Assembly (NCBI GenBank): GCA_038002745.1
Contig: JBBODD010000001.1
Location: 3,782,001-3,846,000 of the forward strand
DNA length: 64,000 nucleotides
Direction: 5' to 3'
Source of the DNA: Bacillus sp. FSL H8-0547
GTDB lineage: Bacteria; Bacillota; Bacilli; Bacillales; Bacillaceae
Both the position numbers and the translations under genes were made by a program. Below the pieces are notes generated by a model. That model saw only the letters and a program-made list of their open reading frames with translations. It made no database searches and had not been told where the DNA came from. Every line of letters starts with the position of its first letter. Position 1 is the first letter of the stretch. Positions 8,403 to 16,558 of the stretch are shown here, in pieces.

Positions 8403-8432
8403 TTGACGAAAACTGCAAAAATTTGTTATAAT
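8403..8432 (+). promoter_or_regulatory. Sigma-A promoter for leader RNA and second ydjO
   Basis: TTGACG (8403-8408), an 18-bp spacer and perfect TATAAT (8427-8432) place transcription start near 8439, directly at the foot of the structured element. Confidence 0.8.
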
Positions 8433-8439
8433 GAAAAGA

Positions 8440-8506
8440 CGCTATTCACTGGGTATAAAGAGTCATCACGTCAAGGGTACTTTTTATAAGCAGTGAATTT
8501 TTTTTT
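8440..8506 (+). ncRNA. Structured leader or small RNA ending in a terminator-like T run
   Basis: The RNA begins at the predicted start site. ATTCACTG (8444-8451) pairs perfectly with CAGTGAAT (8491-8498), with an inner helix TATAAAGAG/CTTTTTATA (one mismatch) and an apical loop holding TCATCACGTCAAGG. Nine T residues follow at once, as in an intrinsic terminator. The decamer GTCATCACGT appears in the loop (8462-8471) and again right after the T run (8507-8516). The transcript would therefore be a ~65-nt RNA, or a leader with read-through into the second ydjO. I know no named family that fits. Confidence 0.6.
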
Positions 8507-8563
8507 GTCATCACGTTTATGATTTTCTGTAAACATTGATAAGATCAGAGAGGAGAGTCATGA

Positions 8564-8761
8564 ATGTACAGGAAAAAGCCTGAAGAAATTATAACTGAAG
8601 AAACGAAGGTGTGGATCTGCTCATCAGACAGCTGTAAAGGATGGGTCAGAGACAACTTCAAAAGCAGCGAAAGCGAGATTCCGGTCTGCCCGCTTTGCAA
8701 GAGCGAAATGAAATCAAGCACGAAAGAACTTGAAGTCATTAATAACCATAAAAAATATTAA
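8564..8761 (+). CDS. YdjO-family small zinc-ribbon-like protein (second copy)
   Basis: 65 aa with VWICSSDSCKGWVRDNF followed by CPLCKSEMK, the same C-x4-C-x-GW ... CPxC layout as its upstream neighbour. It is preceded by GAGAGGAG with a suitable spacing to ATG 8564. It lies behind its own strong promoter and the structured leader, so it is controlled separately from the first copy. The function is unknown; a role in the cold response is inferred only from the family name. Confidence 0.85.
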   Translation: MYRKKPEEIITEETKVWICSSDSCKGWVRDNFKSSESEIPVCPLCKSEMKSSTKELEVINNHKKY

Positions 8762-8788
8762 GAACTCCATAACGGAGTTTTTTTTATT
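8762..8788 (+). terminator. Rho-independent terminator
   Basis: AACTCC-ataa-CGGAGTT is followed by a T run immediately after the second ydjO gene. Confidence 0.85.
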
Positions 8789-8880
8789 TCAGCAAAAGTT
8801 GATTTTCACCAATTTCATAGCCAGAAAGAATGATCCCATGTAAAATAATAAGAAAAAACGTTAACTGGAGTGAGTTTAAG

Positions 8881-10998
8881 GTGCTAGATCAGGCAAAAGA
8901 ACACTTGAAGCATTATTTCGGCTATTCCGCATTCAGGCCGGGACAGGAAGAAATCATTACAAATGTCCTTAATGGAAGGCATGCAGCAGGGATTATGCCC
9001 ACTGGAGGCGGAAAGTCGATCTGCTACCAGATTCCGGCTCTGATCCTGCCGGGAATTACCCTCGTCATTTCTCCGCTTATCTCCTTAATGAAAGATCAAG
9101 TTGATTCACTTGAACAAGCAGGCATTAAAGCGACCTTCCTGAACAGCACCCTATCCCATTCGGAAACATCATCAAGGCTTGCAGACTTAAAAAATGGCCT
9201 CTATACCATTCTTTATATTGCTCCTGAAAGGCTCGAATCGCCGGTTTTTATGGAGCAGCTCGCGTCGATGGACGTTTCGCTTGTCGCTGTAGACGAAGCT
9301 CATTGTATTTCTCAGTGGGGCCATGATTTCCGCCCAAGCTATTTAAAAATAACGGATTTGAAAACATCCCTTCCTTCAAACCCTGTTTTTCTTGCGCTGA
9401 CTGCAACCGCCACACCTCAGGTAAGGGAAGACATCTGCAGCACTCTCGGCATATTGAGTGAGCATACTACTGTAACTGGATTTGAAAGAGAAAACCTTTC
9501 GTTTCGCGTAAGCAGAGACGGGGACAGGCTTCCCTTTTTAGAGAAGTACATTGCCGGCCGCAGTGAAGATACAGGCATTATTTATACGGCCACTCGAAAG
9601 GTTGCAGATCAGCTGTATGAACGTCTCCTAAAGAAGGGCATCAGAGCGGGGAAATATCATGGAGGAATGAGCGATGCAAATAGGAGCATTGCCCAGGATC
9701 TATTTCTAAATGACGACGTTCAGGTCATGATTGCAACAAATGCATTCGGCATGGGCATCAATAAATCAAATGTGCGCTATGTCATCCACTTTCAAATGCC
9801 GAAAAATATGGAAAGCTACTACCAGGAAGCGGGAAGGGCAGGCCGTGACGGGCTTGAAAGTGAATGCATTCTTTTATTCTCTGCACAAGATGTTCAGGTT
9901 CAGCGCTATTTGATCGATCAGTCATCCTTTCATAAGGAAAGACAGCATTCTGAGCTCGTTAAACTGCATCAAATGCGTGATTTTTGCTACACGGAAGGCT
10001 GTCTTCAATCCTACATACTGACCTATTTCGGGGACGAAGCAGCTGAGCCATGCGGAAAATGCAGCAACTGCAAAGATGAGCGGACAAGCGAGGATGTATC
10101 AAAAGAAGCCCAAATGGTTTTATCTTGTATGATCCGCATGGGGCAGAAATTCGGGAAAACGATGATCAGCCAGGTGCTGACTGGTTCATCCAGCAAAAAA
10201 ATCAGGGATTTTAACTTTCATGAACTGTCCACCTACGGGATCCTGAAACATAAAACAGCAAAAGAAGTCAGTGAATTTATTGATTTTCTGACCTCTGAAC
10301 AGTATATTTCGATAACAGGCGGACAGTTTCCGGTGCTTATCATCGAGGAGAAGGGGCTGCAGGTTTTAAAAGGCCTGGAAACCGTTACTAGAAAAGAGCA
10401 AACTCGGATTGTTCAAAAGGCTCCTGATGACGAGCTTTTCCTTGTGCTCAAGGCTGTAAGGAAGCAGCTGGCTGAAGAAGAAAATGTTCCTCCGTTTGTC
10501 ATCTTTTCAGATAAAACGCTGAAGGATATGAGTCTTCAGAAACCGGAAACGCCGGAAGCATTCCTCTCTGTCCAGGGAGTAGGAGAAGTGAAACAACAAA
10601 AATACGGCCGTATTTTTACAGATGCGATTTCAGCCTTTTTGAAGGATCTTCCTGAAAAAGAAGAGCCCGTGCGAGTAAAGAAAGAGCGGAAAGAATCTTC
10701 GCATCTTGATACATTGAAGCTTTATCAGGAAGGCTTATCTGTCAAAGAAATAGCCGGAAAAAGGGATTTGTCGCCATTAACAGTTGAAAATCATCTGCTG
10801 CGCTGCGCGAAGGAAGGTCTGGATATAGACACGGAAAGCTGGGTGCCCGATGAATATGCTGGCGAGATAGAAGCGGCGATTAACGAACACGGGACAGCTG
10901 TGCTGAAACCTATAAAAGAAAGTCTCCCAAGTGATGTGACCTATTTTATGATTAAAGCTGCCATTGTAAAAAGAGAGAGCATGAAAGAAGTTCAATGA
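8881..10998 (+). CDS. recQ: ATP-dependent DNA helicase RecQ
   Basis: 3'-5' DNA helicase for recombination and stalled-fork repair. In order it shows Walker A GIMPTGGGKS (residues 37-46), DEAH box (138-141) in VDEAHCISQWGHDFR, helicase C motif QEAGRAGRDG, and a zinc-binding Cys cluster (CYTEGC...CGKCSNC). RQC and HRDC domains follow (SVQGVGEVKQQKYG), then a C-terminal helix-turn-helix extension (KLYQEGLSVKEIAGKRDLS). It is 705 aa, longer than B. subtilis RecQ because of the tail. I chose GTG 8881, with GGAG upstream; the earlier ATG at 8830 has poorer signals and adds no conserved sequence. Monocistronic. Confidence 0.92.
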   Translation: MLDQAKEHLKHYFGYSAFRPGQEEIITNVLNGRHAAGIMPTGGGKSICYQIPALILPGITLVISPLISLMKDQVDSLEQAGIKATFLNSTLSHSETSSRLADLKNGLYTILYIAPERLESPVFMEQLASMDVSLVAVDEAHCISQWGHDFRPSYLKITDLKTSLPSNPVFLALTATATPQVREDICSTLGILSEHTTVTGFERENLSFRVSRDGDRLPFLEKYIAGRSEDTGIIYTATRKVADQLYERLLKKGIRAGKYHGGMSDANRSIAQDLFLNDDVQVMIATNAFGMGINKSNVRYVIHFQMPKNMESYYQEAGRAGRDGLESECILLFSAQDVQVQRYLIDQSSFHKERQHSELVKLHQMRDFCYTEGCLQSYILTYFGDEAAEPCGKCSNCKDERTSEDVSKEAQMVLSCMIRMGQKFGKTMISQVLTGSSSKKIRDFNFHELSTYGILKHKTAKEVSEFIDFLTSEQYISITGGQFPVLIIEEKGLQVLKGLETVTRKEQTRIVQKAPDDELFLVLKAVRKQLAEEENVPPFVIFSDKTLKDMSLQKPETPEAFLSVQGVGEVKQQKYGRIFTDAISAFLKDLPEKEEPVRVKKERKESSHLDTLKLYQEGLSVKEIAGKRDLSPLTVENHLLRCAKEGLDIDTESWVPDEYAGEIEAAINEHGTAVLKPIKESLPSDVTYFMIKAAIVKRESMKEVQ

Positions 10999-11000
10999 TC

Positions 11001-11032
11001 AAAAAAAGCTGACACCAGTCAGCTTTTTTTTG
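11001..11032. terminator. Bidirectional terminator between recQ and pepF
   Basis: A-rich AAAAAAGCTGAC and GTCAGCTTTTTTTT arms around ACCA serve both convergent genes. Confidence 0.9.
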
Positions 11033-11038
11033 ATCTAT

Positions 11039-12856
11039 TTAAGAGAGAAAACTTTCTTCAAGTTCTTCAATCAGGGAACCTGCATAAGCGACTGCCTGTC
11101 TGATTGAGTCAGGGCTGGTCATGTCGACGCCTGCTTCTTTAAGGAGCTCTACCGGTTTTTTGCTTCCGCCGGATTTCAGGACGTTCAACCATCTGTCGAC
11201 AGCAGGCTTTCCTTCATCTTCAATGAATTGAGAGACAAGTGTTGAGGCTGTCAATCCTGCCGAATATGTGTACGGATATAAGCCCATGTAATAATGCGGC
11301 TGCCTCATCCATGTAAGCGATGCCCCCTCATCAAGTGTGACAGAATCTCCCCAGAAGGAGGAAAGGACATCTCTTTTATGGCTTGAAAGCATGTTCGCTG
11401 TAATTGGCTGCCCTTTTTCAGCGGCGTCATAAACCCGGCGCTGAAATTCGCCTTCCAGAAGGTGAGTCACAAAATTATGATAATAAGTCCCGAGAAGCTG
11501 CAGGATCACCCATCTTCTCATCCGCTTATCCTGAGTCTTTTTCAGCAGGTGTCTTCCAAGCAGCATTTCATTAAGGGTTGACGGCGCCTCGACGAAATAC
11601 GTGGAAGGACGTGTATTCATAATCCGCTGATGCTTATTGGCCAGGTAGAAATGACCTGCATGGCCAAGCTCATGGGCAAGCACAAAAGCGCCTCTCATCG
11701 TATCCTGCCACGTCATTAAAATATAAGGGTGAACGCCATATGGACTTGAACAGAACGCGCCGGTTGATTTCCCGACGTTATCAGCAAGATCGACCCATCT
11801 CTCAGACAGCGCTTTTTTCATAATCTGAGTGTACTCAGGCCCCATCACTTCAAGTGCTTCAAGAATCAAGTCGCTTGCTTCCTGATAGGTTGTTTTCGGG
11901 CTGAATTCAGTGTCAAGAGGTGCCTTTAAGTCGCAAAAGCGCAGTTCATCAAGCTTCAGAACGCGCTTTTTAAGCGCAGCGAATCTCCTCATATGAGGTG
12001 CGAGTTCTGTCTGAATGATATCAAGCTGATTGTGGTACATCTCATTTGTGACATGCTGAGGTTTAAGCAGCATGTCGGTGACAGACGGATAGTTTCTGAG
12101 ACGTGATAAAGCTACCTGTTTTTTTACTTCTGCCGCATAGGCGGATGCGACTGTGTTTTTGTAGTTTTTAAGAGTAGAAACAAACGAGTCGTATGCCTTT
12201 CTCCTCACGTATGTATTAGATGAAAATTCATATCTGTCTTCATAAAGAGCGAATGAATTCGAAAGCAGATTGCCGTCTTCATCTTCGACAGATTCAAATG
12301 TCATATCTGCAAGCTTGGCATTCTGATAGATTTTGTAAGGTGCCCCGTGTATCTCTCCGAGTGAAGCAAGAACTCTTTCTGTTTCTTCTGAAAGACGATG
12401 GGGTCTTAATTCGCCTAATTCCTGCAGTTTTCTTGAAAATGGCTGGAGCCTGTTTTCTTCTTTCATAAAAGCTTCAATTGTTTCTTCCGGAAGGCTGAGA
12501 AGTTCTGACTCAATGAAGGATGTTTTTCCCTGCACTCCTGACAGCAAGGCTGCAAACAGCGAGGAGTTTGCCTGGTTGTCAGGGCAGGTTCCATCTGCCG
12601 ATTGAAGGAGGCTGATGTATGTTCCCGCTCTGACAAGCTTTTTTGACAGATGTTCCTCTGCTTCAAGGCAGGCGAGAAGGGAGGCGGCTGAATTTCCCAG
12701 AGTCCCCTGGAATTCCGCCAGTTCAGCTGCATCTTGTTCGATTGCGGCGAGTTCCTTTTCCCAGTCAGCCTGAGAATCATATAAATCTTCCAGATTCCAA
12801 GTCAGTGCTTCCGGCACTTCTGTTCTGGATAATCTCTTTTCGATCACTTTTTCCAT
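11039..12856 (-). CDS. pepF: Oligoendopeptidase F
   Basis: Cytosolic M3B zinc metallopeptidase that cleaves medium-length peptides. The catalytic HExxH is H395-ELG-H399 (LAHELGHAGHF), and a downstream helix contains the third ligand region NEMLLGRHLL. Near the C-terminus SPYGVHPYILMTWQ and MRQPHYYMGLYPYTYSAGL match family signatures. Length 605 aa is typical. The start ATG 12856 is placed 7 bases after GGAGG; a short upstream extension with another ATG is not needed. It is a single-gene unit facing recQ. Confidence 0.95.
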   Translation of the reverse strand: MEKVIEKRLSRTEVPEALTWNLEDLYDSQADWEKELAAIEQDAAELAEFQGTLGNSAASLLACLEAEEHLSKKLVRAGTYISLLQSADGTCPDNQANSSLFAALLSGVQGKTSFIESELLSLPEETIEAFMKEENRLQPFSRKLQELGELRPHRLSEETERVLASLGEIHGAPYKIYQNAKLADMTFESVEDEDGNLLSNSFALYEDRYEFSSNTYVRRKAYDSFVSTLKNYKNTVASAYAAEVKKQVALSRLRNYPSVTDMLLKPQHVTNEMYHNQLDIIQTELAPHMRRFAALKKRVLKLDELRFCDLKAPLDTEFSPKTTYQEASDLILEALEVMGPEYTQIMKKALSERWVDLADNVGKSTGAFCSSPYGVHPYILMTWQDTMRGAFVLAHELGHAGHFYLANKHQRIMNTRPSTYFVEAPSTLNEMLLGRHLLKKTQDKRMRRWVILQLLGTYYHNFVTHLLEGEFQRRVYDAAEKGQPITANMLSSHKRDVLSSFWGDSVTLDEGASLTWMRQPHYYMGLYPYTYSAGLTASTLVSQFIEDEGKPAVDRWLNVLKSGGSKKPVELLKEAGVDMTSPDSIRQAVAYAGSLIEELEESFLS

Positions 12857-13024
12857 ATGTGTTCCTCCAATTTCCATCAACTTGTTTCGTGCTTCTAAAT
12901 AAGTATACTGATTATTTTTAAAAATGAACAGATTATTCTGAATAAACAGAAGGAAAAAGGATGTTTCGTAAAGAAATCATTAAGGGTATGTACGCAATAT
13001 GACATTAATCTACAGGGAGGAATC

Positions 13025-13594
13025 ATGATGACGATTCAAAGCACAAACGAAAACACGCTTCAACCAACAAACACAGCAGTTAAACCGGCTGTCACAGCAG
13101 CACCGGAAGTGAAAACAAAGTCGAAAGGCAGCAAGCTTGCTGCGGGTATTCTCGCTGGAGCAGTAATCGGCGGATTGGTCACATTGTTTGATAAAAATAC
13201 GCGGAATCAAGTGAAAAAGTCAGCCGCCGGCATTAAAGATTCCTCTTCAGAGGTTTTCACACAAGTGAAAGAAAATCCAGGCGAAGTTAAAAATCAGGTT
13301 GTCACGCAGTTTAAATCCGCAGCAGATTCACTTAAAGATGCGATTAACGAAGCGAAACGCCTTTATGACCGCTTAAACGAAGACGTTCGGGGCAATGTCA
13401 ACGATGTCATTCAAGCTTCGAACGAAACGCTGGCAACTGCCAAGGATGCCCAGCAGGATCTTGCATCCATCGGCTCCAAGGTAAAAGAAGCAGGTGCTGA
13501 ACTGACAGGCGGGAATGAGTCTGATACAGAAAAAGCTCCTGAAACACCGCAAAACCAAACGTCAATCCCCGGCACAAATGCAGGGAAATTTTAA
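13025..13594 (+). CDS. YtxH-domain-like membrane-associated protein
   Basis: 189 aa. A low-complexity Thr/Pro/Ala N-terminus is followed by a glycine-rich membrane segment GSKLAAGILAGAVIGGLVTLF (positions ~36-56), ending in the DKNTR motif typical of YtxH-like proteins. The rest is a long charged helical tail, rich in Lys, Asp, Ala and Val, ending in a disordered Pro/Thr stretch. This resembles general stress or envelope-associated helper proteins of Bacillus. The molecular role is unknown. Starts at 13025 and 13028 are both possible behind GGGAGG. Monocistronic with its own terminator. Confidence 0.75.
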   Translation: MMTIQSTNENTLQPTNTAVKPAVTAAPEVKTKSKGSKLAAGILAGAVIGGLVTLFDKNTRNQVKKSAAGIKDSSSEVFTQVKENPGEVKNQVVTQFKSAADSLKDAINEAKRLYDRLNEDVRGNVNDVIQASNETLATAKDAQQDLASIGSKVKEAGAELTGGNESDTEKAPETPQNQTSIPGTNAGKF

Positions 13595-13602
13595 ATAGAC
13601 AT

Positions 13603-13633
13603 GAGCTGCCTGATTTCAGGCAGTTCTTTTTTA
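13603..13633 (+). terminator. Rho-independent terminator
   Basis: AGCTGCCTG-attt-CAGGCAGTT is followed by T6. Confidence 0.88.
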
Positions 13634-13752
13634 TGTAAAGACCCTTACCGCAAAGTTTGTTGCGGCAGAAGGTAACCTCCCTCAGCATCATTTCCTGAAA
13701 ACTCAAACTTCTATGATAAAATATAAGAAAAAAGAGAAAGAAGGCATCAAAC

Positions 13753-14526
13753 ATGTATCTGCCATCATTTGATCTGAAAAATAAAACAGCACTGATTACC
13801 GGTGCAGGAAGGGGAATCGGCCGCGCACTTGCACTTGGGTATGCCGAGGCGGGGGCTGATGTGATTCTCCTCTCCAGAACAGAAGATGAGCTGCAGGCTG
13901 TTGCAGAAGAAATCAGGGCAAAAGGCCGAAAAGCCTATCCGCTTCCTGCAGACGTGACGAGCACGCAGAGTATTAAGAATGTATTTGCTGAGATTGAAGC
14001 ACAGCAGCTGAATGTTGATATTCTCATAAACAACGCCGGTATGAATATCCGTTCAAAAGCGCTTGATGTGACAGAGTCTGAGTGGGAAACGATTGTAAAT
14101 ACAAATATGAAATCGGCTTTTTTTATGTCGCAAAAGGCAGCAGAATGGATGAAGAAAAACGGGAAAGGCGGAAGAATTATCAATATTTCATCCGTCGCAG
14201 GCAAGACAGCCCTCAGAACAGGTGTTGTGTATGCACAGACAAAAGCAGCGATGATTCAGATGACTAAGGTGCTTGCATTTGAATGGGGGAAGGATAACAT
14301 CCAGGTGAACTCTATCGGGCCATGGTATTTCGAAACACCCCTGACTGAAAAAATTCTGCACGATAAAGCGTATGTAGCTGATATTCTTGCAGTAACACCG
14401 CTGAAGCGGATCGGTCAGCTGCCTGAACTTGTGGGACCTGCCGTGTTCCTCGGCTCCGATGCAGCAAGCTACATAACCGGCCAGACGCTGTTCGTCGATG
14501 GTGGCATGACGATTCACGGTTTCTAA
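13753..14526 (+). CDS. SDR family oxidoreductase, gluconate 5-dehydrogenase-like
   Basis: Classical SDR of 257 aa with TGAGRGIGRALA for the cofactor, NNAGMN, a catalytic Ser in ISSVAG, YxxxK as YAQTKAAM, and the terminal GQTLFVDGGMTIHGF. The early SRTEDELQAVAEEI segment and the C-terminal 'DGG' ending resemble gluconate or glucose dehydrogenases. No sugar-use genes surround it, so substrate assignment is tentative. An AAGAAGG site lies 8 bases before the ATG. Confidence 0.82.
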   Translation: MYLPSFDLKNKTALITGAGRGIGRALALGYAEAGADVILLSRTEDELQAVAEEIRAKGRKAYPLPADVTSTQSIKNVFAEIEAQQLNVDILINNAGMNIRSKALDVTESEWETIVNTNMKSAFFMSQKAAEWMKKNGKGGRIINISSVAGKTALRTGVVYAQTKAAMIQMTKVLAFEWGKDNIQVNSIGPWYFETPLTEKILHDKAYVADILAVTPLKRIGQLPELVGPAVFLGSDAASYITGQTLFVDGGMTIHGF

Positions 14527-14615
14527 TCATTTGCGGAAAATGCCGAAATTCAACTCAATTCATGAGATGTTGACTTTATTTTGGAACCTTTGTCGACTTG
14601 CAGGATTTTCCTTAT

Positions 14616-14661
14616 CCCCGCCTCGAAAACGTAGGCAACAAAAAAATGAGAAAAGGCGGGG
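14616..14661 (+). promoter_or_regulatory. Hairpin able to mask the ribosome binding site of the coiled-coil gene
   Basis: CCCCGCCT (14616-14623) is perfectly complementary to AGGCGGGG (14654-14661), which lies 6 bases before ATG 14668 and includes the AAAAGG ribosome binding region. The short T run after it would also allow weak termination. Confidence 0.5.
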
Positions 14662-14667
14662 TTTTAT

Positions 14668-15954
14668 ATGTCTAAAAAGGTAAGTATTTCAAAGGTAGCT
14701 TCCATGCTGGGGGAATCCTCCTATATTTTGAAAATGTGGGAAGAAGAGTTTACAGCCATTCTTGAAATCGAACGGGATCATAAAAATGCCCGGGTGTACT
14801 CGCCTGAAAATATTGAAATGCTGAGAAAAATTAAACATATGAAGGATAGCCAGCTCGATCATGAGACAATCGTCCAAATGCTTGCTATGAACGGAAAAGG
14901 CGAAGCCGCTGCAGCCTCAGCTGCCGTTATGGATCCGGATGCAGAACTTTCTGCAAAGAAAAATATTAAAGTGGCGCTTGAAGAGATTTTCAGTTTGATT
15001 GAAGAAAAAGGAAAACAGGACATCAACATACTTGAACTGAAAATGGACCAGCTGGAGCTTTCATTAATCGAACAGCTCAAGAAAACGGTCAAGCAGGAGT
15101 TTGGCGAGCAGACAAAAACACAGTTTCAAACGTCAAAAGGCCAGTTTGCTGCCCTGCATCACAGATTGAATGAACAGTCCAAAACGCAGCTGAGTGCTGC
15201 CAAAGAGCAGATGGAAGAGCTGCAGCAAAAGCTCGAAGAACAGACGGATCTGCAGCTGAATGCCGCTAAAAACCAGTTTACGGCGATCCACCATAAGCTG
15301 AATGAGCAGTCTAAAGCACAAATGAAAACGGCCAAAACCCACTTCACAGCCCTCCAGAGCAAACTGAATGATCAGGCTAAATCCCAGCAGCAGACATCAA
15401 AAGGCCAGTTTGCTGCGCTGCAGACAAAGCTTGACGAGCAGAAGGAAGCTCAGTTCAATGCCGTAAAAGGCCAGTTTGCTGCTTTGAACACTAAGCTTAA
15501 TGAACAGGCCAAAATACAGCTCCAGGCAGCAAAAGAACAATACGCTTCGCTTCATTCAAAGATGGATGAACAGACGAAAGTGCAGTTAGGCCAATTCTCC
15601 GGCCTTCAGAATAAAGTAAACGAACATGCAAAAACGCAGCTGACCATGTCAAAAAGCCAGTTTTCGGCCCTGAAGGAAAAACTCAGCGAAATGAAGGAAG
15701 TGCAGTTGCATGCTGCGGAAGGACATTATGCATCCCTTCATGATAAACTGAACGTAATCCATGAATCTGCCAGCAGCGAACGGGAAATGTTCCACGATGA
15801 GGTCAAGTATGAACGGGAGCTTGCCAAGCAGTACATTGAACAGAGAGAACAAAAATTTCTTGCGTTCGTACAGCAGCAAAAAGAAAAAGAGGAACGTGCA
15901 GACCGCAAATATGGCCTTTCGATGCTGAAGCAGTTTATGGGATTTGCTAAATAA
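14668..15954 (+). CDS. MerR-like DNA-binding protein with ten 22-residue coiled-coil repeats
   Basis: 428 aa. Residues 1-75 form a MerR/RacA-type winged helix (ISKVASMLGESSYILKMWEEEF ... ARVYSPENIEMLRKIKHMKDSQ). Residues ~157-372 contain ten tandem 22-residue units of pattern K-x-QF-x-AL-x2-KLNEQ-x-K-x-Q-x4. A 22-residue period is two hendecads, suggesting a long, lightly supercoiled helix bundle. Between units 7 and 8 four residues are missing. The tail is Glu/Lys-rich helix. The layout recalls chromosome-anchoring or plasmid-type MerR proteins (RacA, DUF3967-like), so DNA tethering is possible but unproven. A ribosome-binding-site-masking hairpin precedes the start. Confidence 0.75.
   Translation: MSKKVSISKVASMLGESSYILKMWEEEFTAILEIERDHKNARVYSPENIEMLRKIKHMKDSQLDHETIVQMLAMNGKGEAAAASAAVMDPDAELSAKKNIKVALEEIFSLIEEKGKQDINILELKMDQLELSLIEQLKKTVKQEFGEQTKTQFQTSKGQFAALHHRLNEQSKTQLSAAKEQMEELQQKLEEQTDLQLNAAKNQFTAIHHKLNEQSKAQMKTAKTHFTALQSKLNDQAKSQQQTSKGQFAALQTKLDEQKEAQFNAVKGQFAALNTKLNEQAKIQLQAAKEQYASLHSKMDEQTKVQLGQFSGLQNKVNEHAKTQLTMSKSQFSALKEKLSEMKEVQLHAAEGHYASLHDKLNVIHESASSEREMFHDEVKYERELAKQYIEQREQKFLAFVQQQKEKEERADRKYGLSMLKQFMGFAK
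15136..15760 (+). repeat. 66-bp coding tandem repeats (22-aa units)
   Basis: Ten degenerate 66-bp units encode the hendecad-type repeats of the MerR-like protein. The unit junction at ~15585-15592 lacks four codons relative to its neighbours. Confidence 0.8.
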
Positions 15955-15976
15955 CCTTAACCTGCGGAGGATAACG

Positions 15977-16435
15977 ATGAACACGAAATTAATCAGACAT
16001 TTTATGTCACACAGAGCTGTTACACTCGAACTGCTTTCCATTATGAGAAACGATGACCCGGACTTCAAGCCTTCCGAATCGTCTATGTCAATTGCAAAAC
16101 TGGCTGTTCATATGGCAACTTCCATGTACAAATTTACGGCTGTTGCCAAAGCGGGAAGCTCTGAACCGCTTATGGAAAAAGAGGATGTCAGCGAACCAGA
16201 CCCGCTTAAGGCTGTTAAGCTTTACACGGAGAAAACCGTCCAGCTCCTGGAATCCCTTACTGATGATGATCTTTCACGCGAGATTGATCTGACAAATGTT
16301 TTTGGATTCAAGACTACTGGTGCATCTCTTGTAAAGATGGGAATTGAGCACGAGGTAAACCACAAAGGCAACTTGTTTGTATATGCCCGTCTCCTCGGGC
16401 ATACTGAACTTCCGCTGTATGTAAAAAAAGGATAA
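15977..16435 (+). CDS. DinB family protein
   Basis: 152-aa four-helix DinB/YfiT-like protein, a superfamily of metal-dependent thiol-transfer enzymes and damage-induced proteins. Histidines in the expected helix positions are visible (LAVHMATSMYKF, and GIEHEVNHKGNLFVYARLLG near the C-terminus). The start is ATG 15977 with GCGGAGG 6-7 bases before it; an upstream in-frame ATG lies inside the previous gene and lacks a site. It lies 22 bp after the coiled-coil gene and may be cotranscribed with it. Activity unknown. Confidence 0.85.
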   Translation: MNTKLIRHFMSHRAVTLELLSIMRNDDPDFKPSESSMSIAKLAVHMATSMYKFTAVAKAGSSEPLMEKEDVSEPDPLKAVKLYTEKTVQLLESLTDDDLSREIDLTNVFGFKTTGASLVKMGIEHEVNHKGNLFVYARLLGHTELPLYVKKG

Positions 16436-16438
16436 CCA

Positions 16439-16478
16439 GAGCCTGCCGGCCAATTTCCAGCCGGCGGGCTCTTTTATT
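16439..16478 (+). terminator. Rho-independent terminator
   Basis: AGAGCCtGCCGGC and GCCGGCGGGCTCT arms around a short loop, then TTTATT. Confidence 0.88.
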
Positions 16479-16558
16479 GCCTGCTCCCTGCAATGGACAG
16501 ACATCCGCTTTCTTTTTCTGTTTCTGAGGTTTATACTTAGTGTAATAAAAGGAGGTGA

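Noticed and set aside
15133-15362. Two antisense frames over the coiled-coil repeats
   Set aside because: Repeat-derived shadows rich in Cys, Leu and Ser with no start signals.
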